NCBI GenBank assembly: GCA_937900575.1
Contig: CALCEI010000186.1
Location: forward strand, 1 to 14,731
Length of the DNA stretch: 14,731 bases
Source: an uncultured Clostridia bacterium
Lineage (GTDB): Bacteria; Bacillota; Clostridia; Christensenellales; UBA1242
Direction of reading: 5' to 3'
In this document: positions 5,911 to 13,180 of the stretch, in pieces
Layout: every line of letters starts with the position of its first letter
Position numbering within the stretch: position 1 is the stretch's first letter
The notes under the pieces: generated by a model
What the model was told of the DNA's origin: nothing
Database searches by the model: none
The model's input: only the letters and a program-made list of their open reading frames with translations
Translations under genes and position numbers: made by a program

Positions 5911-7197
5911 ATGATTGATATTAATTTAATAAGGACAAATCCAGAAAAAGTTAAAGAAAACATAAAAAAGAAATTCCAAGACGCAAAGTTACCTTTGGTT
6001 GATGAAGTTGTTGAACTTGATAAAAAAGTTCGTTCTTTAAAGCAAGAAGGTGATGGCTTGCGTGCTTCCAGAAACACTTTGTCTGCAGAAATTGGCAAGT
6101 TGATGAGAGAAGGTAAACAGGACGAAGCTTCTTCAATTAAGGCAAAAGTTGTTTCAAACAACGCGCGTATTGAAGAAATTGAAAACGAAGTTGCAGATTT
6201 GGAAGTTGAAATAAGACAAAAAATGATGGTTATTCCAAACATAATTGCTGACGATGTGCCAATTGGTGAAAACGACACAAAGAACGTTGAAGTTGCTCGT
6301 TATGGCGAACCTAAAGTTCCAAGTTATGAAATACCTTACAATGCAGATATTTTTGAAGCCGTTGGTGGTCTTGATAAGGCTGCAGCAGGAAGGACAAGTG
6401 GTGCAGGTTTCTATTATCTTATTGGCGACATTGCAAGATTGCATGAAGCCATGATTGCTTATGGCAGAGATTATATGATAAGCAAAGGCTTTACATTCTG
6501 CATTCCACCTTTTATGATTCATGGCGACGTGGTTAACGGTGTTATGAGTTTTGCTGAAATGGACGCAATGATGTATAAAATTGAAAACGAAGATTTGTTT
6601 TTGATTGGTACAAGTGAACATTCCATGATTGGCAGATTTAAAGACCAAATTATTAAGGAAGAAGAATTGCCAATCACTTTAACATCATATTCACCATGTT
6701 TTAGAAAGGAAATTGGTTCTCACGGCCTTGATGAAAGGGGAGTTTACCGTGTTCATCAATTTGAAAAACAAGAGATGATTGTTTTGTGTAAGGCTGAAGA
6801 ATCCATGGATTGGTACAATAAAATGTGGAAGTTCTCGGTTGAAATCTTCAACAACATGAACATTCCTGTAAGACAACTTGATTGTTGTTCGGGCGATTTG
6901 GCAGACTTAAAAGTTAAATCTTGTGATATTGAGGCATGGAGTCCACGTCAACAAAAGTACTTTGAAGTTTGTTCTTGTTCAACTTTGGGCGATGCACAAG
7001 CGCGTAGATTGAACATCAGGGCAAAAGGTGAAAAGGGAACATATCTTGTAAATACATTGAACAATACAGTTATTGCAAGTCCACGTGGTTTGATTGCTTT
7101 GGTTGAAAACAATTATAACGAAGATGGCTCAATTACAGTGCCAGAAGTTTTAAGACCATATATGGGTGGCTTAAGTTTAATCAAACCAAAAAAATAA
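5911..7197 (+). CDS. serS: Seryl-tRNA synthetase
   Basis: Class II synthetase of 428 residues that charges tRNA-Ser with serine in the cytoplasm. An N-terminal antiparallel coiled coil (about 25-105) is the arm that grips the long variable arm of tRNA-Ser. The catalytic domain shows the serine pocket GTSEHS (about 233-238), motif 2 SPCFRKEIGSHGLDERGVYRVHQF (about 261-284, in part) and motif 3 with Arg392 in ASPRGLIALVEN; the end VPEVLRPYMGG is diagnostic. ATG 5911 was chosen because GGAG sits 6 nt before it; an in-frame TTG at 5899 lies at the transcription start and is not used. The sequence departs from the usual bacterial pattern: TSEH for TAEV, SGDLADLKVKSCDIEAWSP, and TLNNTVIASPRG where most bacteria have TLNGS-A-GR. 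These read like the archaeal or candidate-phyla form. It has its own promoter and terminator. Function is certain; subtype is from memory. Confidence 0.96.
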   Translation: MIDINLIRTNPEKVKENIKKKFQDAKLPLVDEVVELDKKVRSLKQEGDGLRASRNTLSAEIGKLMREGKQDEASSIKAKVVSNNARIEEIENEVADLEVEIRQKMMVIPNIIADDVPIGENDTKNVEVARYGEPKVPSYEIPYNADIFEAVGGLDKAAAGRTSGAGFYYLIGDIARLHEAMIAYGRDYMISKGFTFCIPPFMIHGDVVNGVMSFAEMDAMMYKIENEDLFLIGTSEHSMIGRFKDQIIKEEELPITLTSYSPCFRKEIGSHGLDERGVYRVHQFEKQEMIVLCKAEESMDWYNKMWKFSVEIFNNMNIPVRQLDCCSGDLADLKVKSCDIEAWSPRQQKYFEVCSCSTLGDAQARRLNIRAKGEKGTYLVNTLNNTVIASPRGLIALVENNYNEDGSITVPEVLRPYMGGLSLIKPKK

Positions 7198-7210
7198 AAA
7201 TCTAAATTTT

Positions 7211-7240
7211 ACGAGTCCAAATTTGCGGGCTCGTTTTTTT
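7211..7240 (+). terminator. serS intrinsic terminator
   Basis: An 8-bp stem, ACGAGTCC / GGGCTCGT with one G-U pair, an 8-nt loop and a run of T (7234-7240), 13 nt after the serS stop codon. Confidence 0.93.
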
Positions 7241-7250
7241 ACGCAAAGAT
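7238..7250 (+). repeat. 13-mer repeat TTTACGCAAAGAT, copy downstream of serS
   Basis: Exact copies occur at 5800-5812 (minus, in the recombinase promoter spacer), here, and at 7613-7625 (minus). The first two agree over 17 bases, TTTTTTACGCAAAGATT. All three are intergenic and near predicted promoters or structured sequence. Confidence 0.7.
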
Positions 7251-7256
7251 TGTGTT

Positions 7257-7287
7257 TTGACAAATTTTGATAATGAGAATCTTATTA
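7257..7287 (+). promoter_or_regulatory. Possible promoter with a Fur-family-like dyad
   Basis: A perfect -35, TTGACA (7257-7262), is followed after 17 nt by a weak -10, TCTTAT (7280-7285). The spacer and -10 are covered by the imperfect palindrome TAATGAGAATCTTATTA (7271-7287). With two bases added on the left, 14 of 19 positions agree with the classical Fur box as I remember it. No gene follows directly, so the assignment is weak. Confidence 0.3.
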
Positions 7288-7326
7288 AGACAAATTTTTG
7301 GTAAAAACAAAAAATATGATAATTAA

Positions 7327-7362
7327 CCCAGAATCCTAAAATGCTCCTAGACGCATTCTGGG
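7327..7362 (-). repeat. Hairpin repeat, copy 1 (inverted), inside a longer palindrome
   Basis: On the minus strand 7335-7361 reads CCAGAATGC-GTCTAGGA-GCATTTTAGG, the same 27-nt element as copy 3 with one base changed in the loop. Its left part is enclosed by CCCAGAAT (7327-7334) and ATTCTGGG (7355-7362), an 8-bp perfect outer stem. The two foldings exclude each other. Confidence 0.75.
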
Positions 7363-7401
7363 AAATAGAGTTGAGTAATTGCTCATTTTAATTTTTGCGT
7401 T

Positions 7402-7430
7402 TTGACAGGTTGAAGTTTAAAATCTAAAAT
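7402..7430 (+). promoter_or_regulatory. Consensus promoter with no gene behind it
   Basis: TTGACA (7402-7407, perfect), 17-nt spacer, TAAAAT (7425-7430, 5 of 6). Predicted start near 7437. No open reading frame with a ribosome site follows, which makes a non-coding transcript the simplest reading. Confidence 0.65.
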
Positions 7431-7460
7431 TTAAGATTATAATGTATTCGTTTGAAAAAC

Positions 7461-7487
7461 TCAAAATGCGTCTAGGCTCATTTTATT
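7461..7487 (+). repeat. Hairpin repeat, copy 2 (diverged)
   Basis: The core ATGCGTCTAGG matches copy 1 exactly, and the flanks form AAAATG / CATTTT. Compared with copies 1 and 3 the right inner arm is changed (GCTC for GAGC), so the stem is shorter. It lies about 25 nt downstream of the predicted transcription start at 7437. Confidence 0.6.
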
Positions 7488-7563
7488 AATTGTAATTTGT
7501 TCACATTTGAACTTAAAATTGACACAACTTATAAATATGTCTTTATAGGTATGCAATTATCAA

Positions 7564-7753
7564 TGTGGACAAAATGGGTGTTTTTAACACATTTTACCCC
7601 CTTTTTGGCATTATCTTTGCGTAAAAGAAGAGTTTTGCGAAAAGATGCGTGGACTTTTGTTTGCACCACCCCAACTTGTCCACACAACATTGTGGTTTTA
7701 TTCCACATGCCCATTTTGACCGTTTCGGTATTCTACCCTAGCAGTTGGTGGTG
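7564..7753. ncRNA. Candidate structured RNA region with competing long-range stems
   Basis: Four complementary segment pairs lie within 190 nt. TGTGGACAA (7564-7572) pairs perfectly with TTGTCCACA (7676-7684). CAAAATGGG (7570-7578) pairs perfectly with CCCATTTTG (7710-7718). CACCACCCCAACT (7664-7676) pairs with AGTTGGTGGTG (7743-7753), with a 2-nt bulge. GTGGAC (7649-7654) pairs with GTCCAC (7678-7683). Some of these exclude each other or would form a pseudoknot. I find no match to RNase P RNA, tmRNA, SRP RNA or a riboswitch known to me. The strand is unknown; plus is favoured by the promoter at 7402 and the terminator at 7835. Confidence 0.35.
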
Positions 7754-7834
7754 TTGTTTGGTAAAATAAATGCAATTTTTGATTTGTGCAATTTGGGTTA
7801 ATTTTTAAGATGAGGAATTTATCAAATTAAAAAT

Positions 7835-7867
7835 CCAGAATGCGTGTAGGAGCATTTTAGGTTTTTT
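7835..7867 (+). terminator. Hairpin repeat copy 3, acting as a plus-strand intrinsic terminator
   Basis: CCAGAATGC-GTGTAGGA-GCATTTTAGG forms a 9-bp stem with one G-U pair and one bulged A, and is followed directly by TTTTTT (7862-7867). It converges on the miaA terminator from the other side. A terminator here implies plus-strand transcription arriving from the 7437-7834 region. Confidence 0.7.
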
Positions 7868-7874
7868 GATGTAA

Positions 7875-7905
7875 ACAAAAAATGCAACCTATTTGGTTAC
7901 ATTTT
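7875..7905 (-). terminator. Terminator of the miaB-mutS-mutL-miaA operon
   Basis: Arms AAAATGTAACC and GGTTGCATTTT (minus strand; 7895-7905 and 7879-7889) pair over 11 bp with one G-U pair and a 5-nt loop, then run into TTTTTT. The stem begins within the miaA stop codon. The reverse strand is also T-rich after the hairpin, so it may work in both directions. Confidence 0.9.
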
Positions 7906-8797
7906 ATTCTTTTAAGAAATTTTCAATTTTTGTTTGGGCTGTTGCATAATCACACATTTCCAAATTGGAAATTGTTTTTAGGAACGTGAGTTGACGTTTG
8001 CAATAATTTCTGGTGTGTTGTTTTATTAGGTTAATTGTTTCTTCCCTACCCTGTAATTTATTTAGGTATGCAAACCATTCTTTATAGCCAATGGATAAAA
8101 CCGATTGCATACCTTCTTTAACTCCAGAATTTACAAGGTGCTTAATTTCATCTTCCAAACCAGCATCAATCATTTCATCTACTCTTTCATTTATCTTTTG
8201 ATATATTAAATTTCTGTCTGCCACAATACCAACCGATAGAACTTCGTAATTTTTTAGTGGAAGTTCGGTTTTTGTTTCAAACGAACCGTAGGCTTCAATT
8301 TCCAAATACCTTATAACTCTTTTTAAATTGTTGTGATGCACTGTTTTTGCTTTTTCTGGATTGAGTTTGTTTAATTCTTCCCAAACGGCAAGGTTGCCTT
8401 TTGTTTCTGCAATAAGTTGGTATTTTTGCCTGAATTCCGGGTGTGATGTTGTATCCCCCAATGTGTAGCCATTTAGAAGTGCTTTAATGTACATGGCAGT
8501 TCCACCAACAATAATTGGCAATTTGCCCTGTGCTTCAATTTGTTTTACGGCATCAAGGCAATCATGCACAAATTCGCCAACGTTATACGTTTCTGTCGGC
8601 TCTTTAATATCTATAAGGTGATGCTTTATGCCTTGCATACTTTCCAAAGTTTCTTTGGCACTGCCAATGTTTAAACCTTTATAAATTTGTACGCTATCTG
8701 CAGAGACAATTTCGCCATTAAACCTTTTTGCAATATCAATTGCAAGTCTACTCTTGCCACTACCTGTTAGGCCTGTTATTATTACTATTTTTTTCAT
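7904..8797 (-). CDS. miaA: tRNA dimethylallyltransferase
   Basis: MiaA transfers a dimethylallyl group from DMAPP to N6 of A37 in tRNAs that read UNN codons, giving i6A37. The protein has 297 residues, the usual length. It opens with the P-loop GLTGSGKS (9-16), then SADSVQIYKGLNIGSAK (33-48) with the conserved Asp35, and PIIVGGTAMY (94-103) in the core; KRVIRYLEIEAYG and the C-terminal WF-Y---R-Y-KRQLTF pattern complete the family signature. Its ATG overlaps the mutL stop codon by one base (TAATG), so translation is coupled, and it is the last gene before the operon terminator. In many Firmicutes hfq follows miaA; here the operon ends instead. Its product is the substrate of MiaB, encoded at the other end of the same operon. 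Confidence 0.97.
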   Translation of the reverse strand: MKKIVIITGLTGSGKSRLAIDIAKRFNGEIVSADSVQIYKGLNIGSAKETLESMQGIKHHLIDIKEPTETYNVGEFVHDCLDAVKQIEAQGKLPIIVGGTAMYIKALLNGYTLGDTTSHPEFRQKYQLIAETKGNLAVWEELNKLNPEKAKTVHHNNLKRVIRYLEIEAYGSFETKTELPLKNYEVLSVGIVADRNLIYQKINERVDEMIDAGLEDEIKHLVNSGVKEGMQSVLSIGYKEWFAYLNKLQGREETINLIKQHTRNYCKRQLTFLKTISNLEMCDYATAQTKIENFLKE

Positions 8798-10617
8798 TAT
8801 ACAATTCTCTTAAACCACTTTTCAATTTGCGCACGTGTTACGGCTGTAACAATAGGACGTCCGTGTGGGCACAATAATACAGGGTTTTTGATGTTAAGGT
8901 CTTTTAACAATTCTTTTATTTCCATGTCGGAAAGTTTCATGCCAGATTTTACACTGCTCTTGCACGCTTTTTGCATTAAATAATGTTGTATTTCGTTGTT
9001 CATGCTTGGTCTAATGTTCTTCATATCGTGCAAAAGGTCATCAACAAAGTTTTTAAGGTTTATATCTTTAAGTTGCATTGGAATTGAACTTATAATAATC
9101 TTATTGTCGCCGAAAGAATCAACTTCAAAACCTAATTCATTCAATTCATTTTGAAGTGTTAAAACATAATCAACTTCCTGTGGGGTCATTTCTTGTGTGT
9201 AAGGCACCAACAGACTCTGTACAACAACATCACGCGCTTCCACCATTTTGGTAAATTTATCATAGTTAAGACGTTCGTGTCCTGCATGGAAATCAACAAG
9301 AAGCATAACGTCTTCTTTTTCTACCACCAAAAATTCATTAAACAGTTCGCCAATTACTTTAAAATCAACAAAGTCTTCAACGTTTTTAAAGGTTGAATGT
9401 GCCGTTTCAAGCCTGTTTTCAGGTACTTTTGCAGTTGTTTCTTTGTGCAAATCGAACATTGTTATTGGTGAAAATGCCGTTTGCCTTAATTCAATGTTTG
9501 ATGTGGTGCTTTGCTCTGCAGTTGGCTCAATTTCAATTTCTTTTAATGAATTTAAATCGGTTTTTATAAGCACTTCTTTAATTTCGTGCTTTTCAAACTC
9601 TATATTGTTATCTTCTCTTTTTGTTACGGGGTTTAATTGTCTAAAAATTTGTTCCCTGATTGCAGTATAAACAAGGTCGTATACCTTGCTTGGATTTGAA
9701 AATTTAACGTTTAATTTGCTTGGGTGTACGTTAACATCAACGTCAATTGTTGGCATATCCAAATTTATGACAAAGAATGGGAATTGTCTTGTCATTAAAT
9801 ACTCTTCGAATGCCATATATGAAGCCTTTGAAACTGTTTCGTCAACCACATATCTGGAATTTAGTATTAAAGTTTGATAAGTTGTGTTTGGTTTGCTGAA
9901 ACCAACCTTGGAAACATAACCAGAAATATGCATATTGCCCATTGTTTTATCAATCGGCATAATATCTTGTGCAATATCTTTATTATATACACAACATATT
10001 GCGTCCAAAAGTGTTCTTCCTTTGGTTTGATAAACCATTTCGCCATCTGTTTCGTACTTAAATTCAACGTCTGGGTGTGCCAAAATATACCTTGAAACGA
10101 TGTTTGTGATGGCACTTTCTTCTTGTTTTGGTTTTTTCAAAAATTTTAATCTTGCAGGCGTGTTATAAAAAAGGTTGTTAACTTCAATTTTTGTGCCTGT
10201 TTCCATGCTTGTTGCCGTAACTTCACCAAATGCTCCACCATTAACTTCAAGTTGATAAGCACAATCGCTATCTTTTGTTTTGGTTTGCATTTGAACTTGG
10301 CTTACATTGGAAATGCTTGCAAGGGCTTCTCCCCTAAAACCAAGGGTTGAAATACAGTTTAAGTCATCAATATCCTTAATTTTGCTTGTTGCGTGTGGCA
10401 AAAAGGCTTTAAGAATATCTTCTTTTTCTATGCCTTTGCCATTATCTTTTACAATAATTTGGTTTGTTCCACCATTCTTAATTGATATGCTGATTTTTGT
10501 TGCACCTGCATCAAGTGAGTTATCAATAAGTTCTTTTACAATGGAAAAAGGACTTTCAACAACTTCGCCTGCTGAAATTCGGTTGATTATCATGCTATCA
10601 AGAATGTTAATGGACAT
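8797..10617 (-). CDS. mutL: DNA mismatch repair protein MutL (endonuclease type)
   Basis: MutL links mismatch recognition by MutS to strand removal. It has 606 residues from ATG 10615-10617, which is preceded by AGGAG at a 6-nt spacing; ten extra codons upstream overlap the mutS end and are not used. The N-terminal GHKL ATPase shows E29 and N33 in VKELIDNSLDA, DNGKGI (58-63) and GFRGEALASI (93-102), then VNVHPSK near 296-301. After a polar linker (about 330-415) the C-terminal domain carries an endonuclease-like motif, DFHAGHERLNYD (442-453), and the metal-site CPHGRP (583-588). The canonical motif is DQHA-x2-E-x4-E, so Gln is Phe and the last Glu is Asp here. This form nicks DNA itself and goes with the absence of MutH. 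It sits 13 nt after mutS and overlaps miaA by one base. Confidence 0.96.
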   Translation of the reverse strand: MSINILDSMIINRISAGEVVESPFSIVKELIDNSLDAGATKISISIKNGGTNQIIVKDNGKGIEKEDILKAFLPHATSKIKDIDDLNCISTLGFRGEALASISNVSQVQMQTKTKDSDCAYQLEVNGGAFGEVTATSMETGTKIEVNNLFYNTPARLKFLKKPKQEESAITNIVSRYILAHPDVEFKYETDGEMVYQTKGRTLLDAICCVYNKDIAQDIMPIDKTMGNMHISGYVSKVGFSKPNTTYQTLILNSRYVVDETVSKASYMAFEEYLMTRQFPFFVINLDMPTIDVDVNVHPSKLNVKFSNPSKVYDLVYTAIREQIFRQLNPVTKREDNNIEFEKHEIKEVLIKTDLNSLKEIEIEPTAEQSTTSNIELRQTAFSPITMFDLHKETTAKVPENRLETAHSTFKNVEDFVDFKVIGELFNEFLVVEKEDVMLLVDFHAGHERLNYDKFTKMVEARDVVVQSLLVPYTQEMTPQEVDYVLTLQNELNELGFEVDSFGDNKIIISSIPMQLKDINLKNFVDDLLHDMKNIRPSMNNEIQHYLMQKACKSSVKSGMKLSDMEIKELLKDLNIKNPVLLCPHGRPIVTAVTRAQIEKWFKRIV

Positions 10618-10630
10618 TTTTGCTCCTATT

Positions 10631-13180
10631 CTATTTTGAAAGGTCAATTAACCTTGTTAATGTATCGAAGGCTACCAAAGGTGTTAAAGTGTTTATATCG
10701 ATTTCTTTAAGACAATCTAACAATTCACTTTCCTTTTGTTCGGTTGACGTTGTTTTGTTGGTTTCCATGTCAACAAGCAACTCTTTTGCTCTATCCACCA
10801 CTTCGGTTGGAAGACCAGCCAAACTTGCAACTTCAATGCCATAACTACGTGTTGCACTGCCACGCATAATTTTGCGTAGGAACACAAGTTTGCCACCAAT
10901 CTCTTTAATTGATATGCAGAAATTCTTAACACCTTCGTACATACCTTCCAACTGCATCAATTCGTGATAATGCGTTGCAAACAAGGTTTTGGCATTAAGT
11001 TTTTTGGAAAGATATTCAACAACTGCCCATGCAATTGAAAGTCCGTCAAAGGTTGATGTGCCACGACCAACTTCATCAAGAATAATTAAACTTTTGTTTG
11101 TGGAATAGTTTAAAATGTTTGCCACTTCCACCATTTCAACCATAAATGTTGATTGTCCAACAGATAAATCGTCGCTTGCGCCAATACGTGTGAATATTCT
11201 GTCTACAATGCAGATTTCGGCCGATTGTGCAGGCACAAAACTTCCAATGTGTGCCATGTATGTTATAAGTGCAACTTGGCGCATGTATGTTGATTTACCT
11301 GCCATGTTTGGGCCTGTCAAAATCATTGTGCGCTGGTCAGAATTATTTAGTCTGCAATCGTTTGGAATGAAATCTTCTGTTTTTAAAACTTTTTCCACAA
11401 TTGGGTGACGACCTGCAACAATGTTAATGTTGGAATCGGTTGTTATTGTTGGTTTGTTATAGTTGTTATCAACTGCCACTTTTGCAAGGGAATACAGGCA
11501 ATCTACGGTTGAAATTGTGCTTGCAATGGCCTGCATAACTTCTGTGTTTTGAAGTAATTGTGCTTTTAGTGCAGAATAAATTTCTTCTTCCAATTTAAGT
11601 GCTTGGTCGTGTGCTGTGAAGATTTCTTCTTCAAACTTTTTAAGTTCTTCAGTTATATATCTTTCATTGTTGGAAATGGTTTGTTTACGTACATAATTAA
11701 ATGGCACTTGCTCGGAAAATTGTTTGTTAACTTCAATGTAGTAACCAAAAACACGGTTATACCCTATTTTAAGGTTTTTGATGCCTGTTTTCTCACGTTC
11801 TGCTTGTTGCATGCTTAAGATATATTCTTCGGCATTTTGTTTGATGTTGCGCAATCTATCCAAATTTTCGTTAAAACCTGCACGAATATAGCCACCATCT
11901 TTAAGCAATGCTGGTGCATCTGGGTTTATTGTTGAAACAATTAAATCTACAATTGGGCTTACGTCAACAAGCGAGTTGGATAACGAAACAAGACCTTCAT
12001 CTTTGGAAGATAAAAGCAATTCTTTAACTTTTGGTGTTTGAGATAATGAATTGCACAGTGCAAGGCAATCTTTTGGCATAATACTGCCATAGGATATTTT
12101 GCCAACAATACGTTCAATATCTTGAATGTTGCCTAAAACATCGCTTAAACCTTCACGTACAAGGCCGTTGTTTACAAGTGTTTCCACCATATTTAGCCTT
12201 GCGCCTATATCAGCCTTGTTTTGAAGTGGTTGTCTTACCCAATTTTTTAATAATCTTGCCCCACCACTTGTTTTTGTGGAATCCAAAACCCACAATAAAC
12301 TGCCATGTTTTGTTCCTTCGTGCATAGTTTGTTCAATTTCCAAATTACGTCTTGTGTGAGTGTCCAAATACATAAATTGGTTATCTTTCAAAAGATTTGG
12401 AAGTTTGATGTGGTGCAAATCTCTTTTTTGCGTTTCGGTGAAATATTGCAATAATGCACCAACTGCACACACACAGGCTTCTGTATCAAAATCGAAGCCA
12501 TGTGTGGATTTAAGATTATATTGCTTTAAAATTGTCTTTTCAGCATTGGAAAAACCAAAAGACCATTCAAAATAAGTTGAAAACTTATATGCACCATTAC
12601 CTTGAGAACAAGGAAGTTTGTTTGAAAATTCAAACATTTCTTGGTTACAAATAATTTCGCTTGGCATAACCCTTATAATTTGGTCGTTAATGTAGTTATC
12701 CAAGTTGCCACCTTTATATTCTGCAACAGACATTTCACCTGTTGACATATCACTGTAAGCATAAGATATTGTGTTGCCGTTTTTGTAAATACACATTATG
12801 TAGGAATTTGATGTTTCACTCAACATTGATGTGTCAATTACAGTGCCCGGTGTTATAATACGCACGACTTCACGTTGCATAACTTTGTTTATTATTGTAT
12901 CAGTTTGTTCGCAAATGGCCACTTTGTAGCCTTTTTCAATCAGTTTTTGAGCATAACTTTCATAAGCATGGAAAGGAACACCGCACATTGGTGCACGTTC
13001 TTCTGTGCCACAATCCTTGCCGGTTAAAACAAGGTCAAGTTCTCTGCTTGCAATTTTTGCATCGTCATAAAACATTTCGTAAAAATCGCCCAGCCTATAA
13101 AACAAGATGCAGTCTTTATACTGCTCTTTTGTGGCCAAGTATTGCTTAATCATGGGTGATAATTCATCGGTTTTGCTCAT
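10631..13180 (-). CDS. mutS: DNA mismatch repair protein MutS
   Basis: MutS scans DNA as a dimer, binds mismatches and small loops, and recruits MutL. The 849-residue length is standard. The mismatch-reading Phe-x-Glu is F33-Y34-E35 in GDFYEMFYDDA. The connector, lever and clamp regions span about 130-560. The ATPase follows: Walker A GPNMAGKST (623-631), the ST-rich segment GASDDLSVGQSTFMVEM, Walker B LIILDEVGRGTSTFDG with D702-E703, and H737 in FATHYHE. The dimer-closing segment SYGIEVASLAGLP (779-791) has Glu where most MutS have His, a minor change. The ATG (13178-13180) overlaps the miaB stop by one base (TAATG), and AGGAG lies about 10 nt upstream, inside miaB. It ends with TAG, and 13 nt later mutL begins. 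Function is certain. Confidence 0.98.
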   Translation of the reverse strand: MSKTDELSPMIKQYLATKEQYKDCILFYRLGDFYEMFYDDAKIASRELDLVLTGKDCGTEERAPMCGVPFHAYESYAQKLIEKGYKVAICEQTDTIINKVMQREVVRIITPGTVIDTSMLSETSNSYIMCIYKNGNTISYAYSDMSTGEMSVAEYKGGNLDNYINDQIIRVMPSEIICNQEMFEFSNKLPCSQGNGAYKFSTYFEWSFGFSNAEKTILKQYNLKSTHGFDFDTEACVCAVGALLQYFTETQKRDLHHIKLPNLLKDNQFMYLDTHTRRNLEIEQTMHEGTKHGSLLWVLDSTKTSGGARLLKNWVRQPLQNKADIGARLNMVETLVNNGLVREGLSDVLGNIQDIERIVGKISYGSIMPKDCLALCNSLSQTPKVKELLLSSKDEGLVSLSNSLVDVSPIVDLIVSTINPDAPALLKDGGYIRAGFNENLDRLRNIKQNAEEYILSMQQAEREKTGIKNLKIGYNRVFGYYIEVNKQFSEQVPFNYVRKQTISNNERYITEELKKFEEEIFTAHDQALKLEEEIYSALKAQLLQNTEVMQAIASTISTVDCLYSLAKVAVDNNYNKPTITTDSNINIVAGRHPIVEKVLKTEDFIPNDCRLNNSDQRTMILTGPNMAGKSTYMRQVALITYMAHIGSFVPAQSAEICIVDRIFTRIGASDDLSVGQSTFMVEMVEVANILNYSTNKSLIILDEVGRGTSTFDGLSIAWAVVEYLSKKLNAKTLFATHYHELMQLEGMYEGVKNFCISIKEIGGKLVFLRKIMRGSATRSYGIEVASLAGLPTEVVDRAKELLVDMETNKTTSTEQKESELLDCLKEIDINTLTPLVAFDTLTRLIDLSK

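Larger units (their letters stand above)
7241..7876. other. 636-base region without a convincing protein gene
   Basis: The longest intergenic stretch in the window lies between the serS and miaA terminators. Short frames exist (a 90-codon plus frame at 7497-7769 and a 61-codon minus frame at 7529-7714), but they lack ribosome sites and have unprotein-like composition. What it does hold is listed separately: a possible Fur-type dyad, a consensus plus-strand promoter, three copies of one hairpin motif, a plus-strand terminator, a cluster of long complementary segments and two copies of a 13-mer also found in the recombinase promoter. Taken together this is compatible with a plus-strand structured RNA of about 400 nt from 7437 to 7867, or with a decayed element. 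Confidence 0.5.

Noticed and set aside
7564..7707. A replication origin
   Set aside because: Only two or three near-match DnaA boxes, no dnaA or dnaN nearby, and no clear unwinding element; kept only as a low-interest finding.
7497..7769. A 90-codon plus frame and a 61-codon minus frame in the serS-miaA spacer
   Set aside because: Neither has a ribosome site or recognisable domain; composition (many Trp, Cys, Phe in one and no hydrophobic core in the other) looks like non-coding sequence.
7437..7867. tmRNA, RNase P RNA or SRP RNA in the orphan transcript region
   Set aside because: The TTTTGACAGG near 7400 recalls the tmRNA 5' end, but there is no acceptor stem, TTCGA loop, CCA end or Ala-rich tag; the conserved RNase P and SRP cores are also absent.
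10618..10647. Ten extra N-terminal residues for MutL
   Set aside because: They overlap the mutS end, whereas the inner ATG at 10,617 has a well-spaced AGGAG and the MutL-typical start MSINILD.
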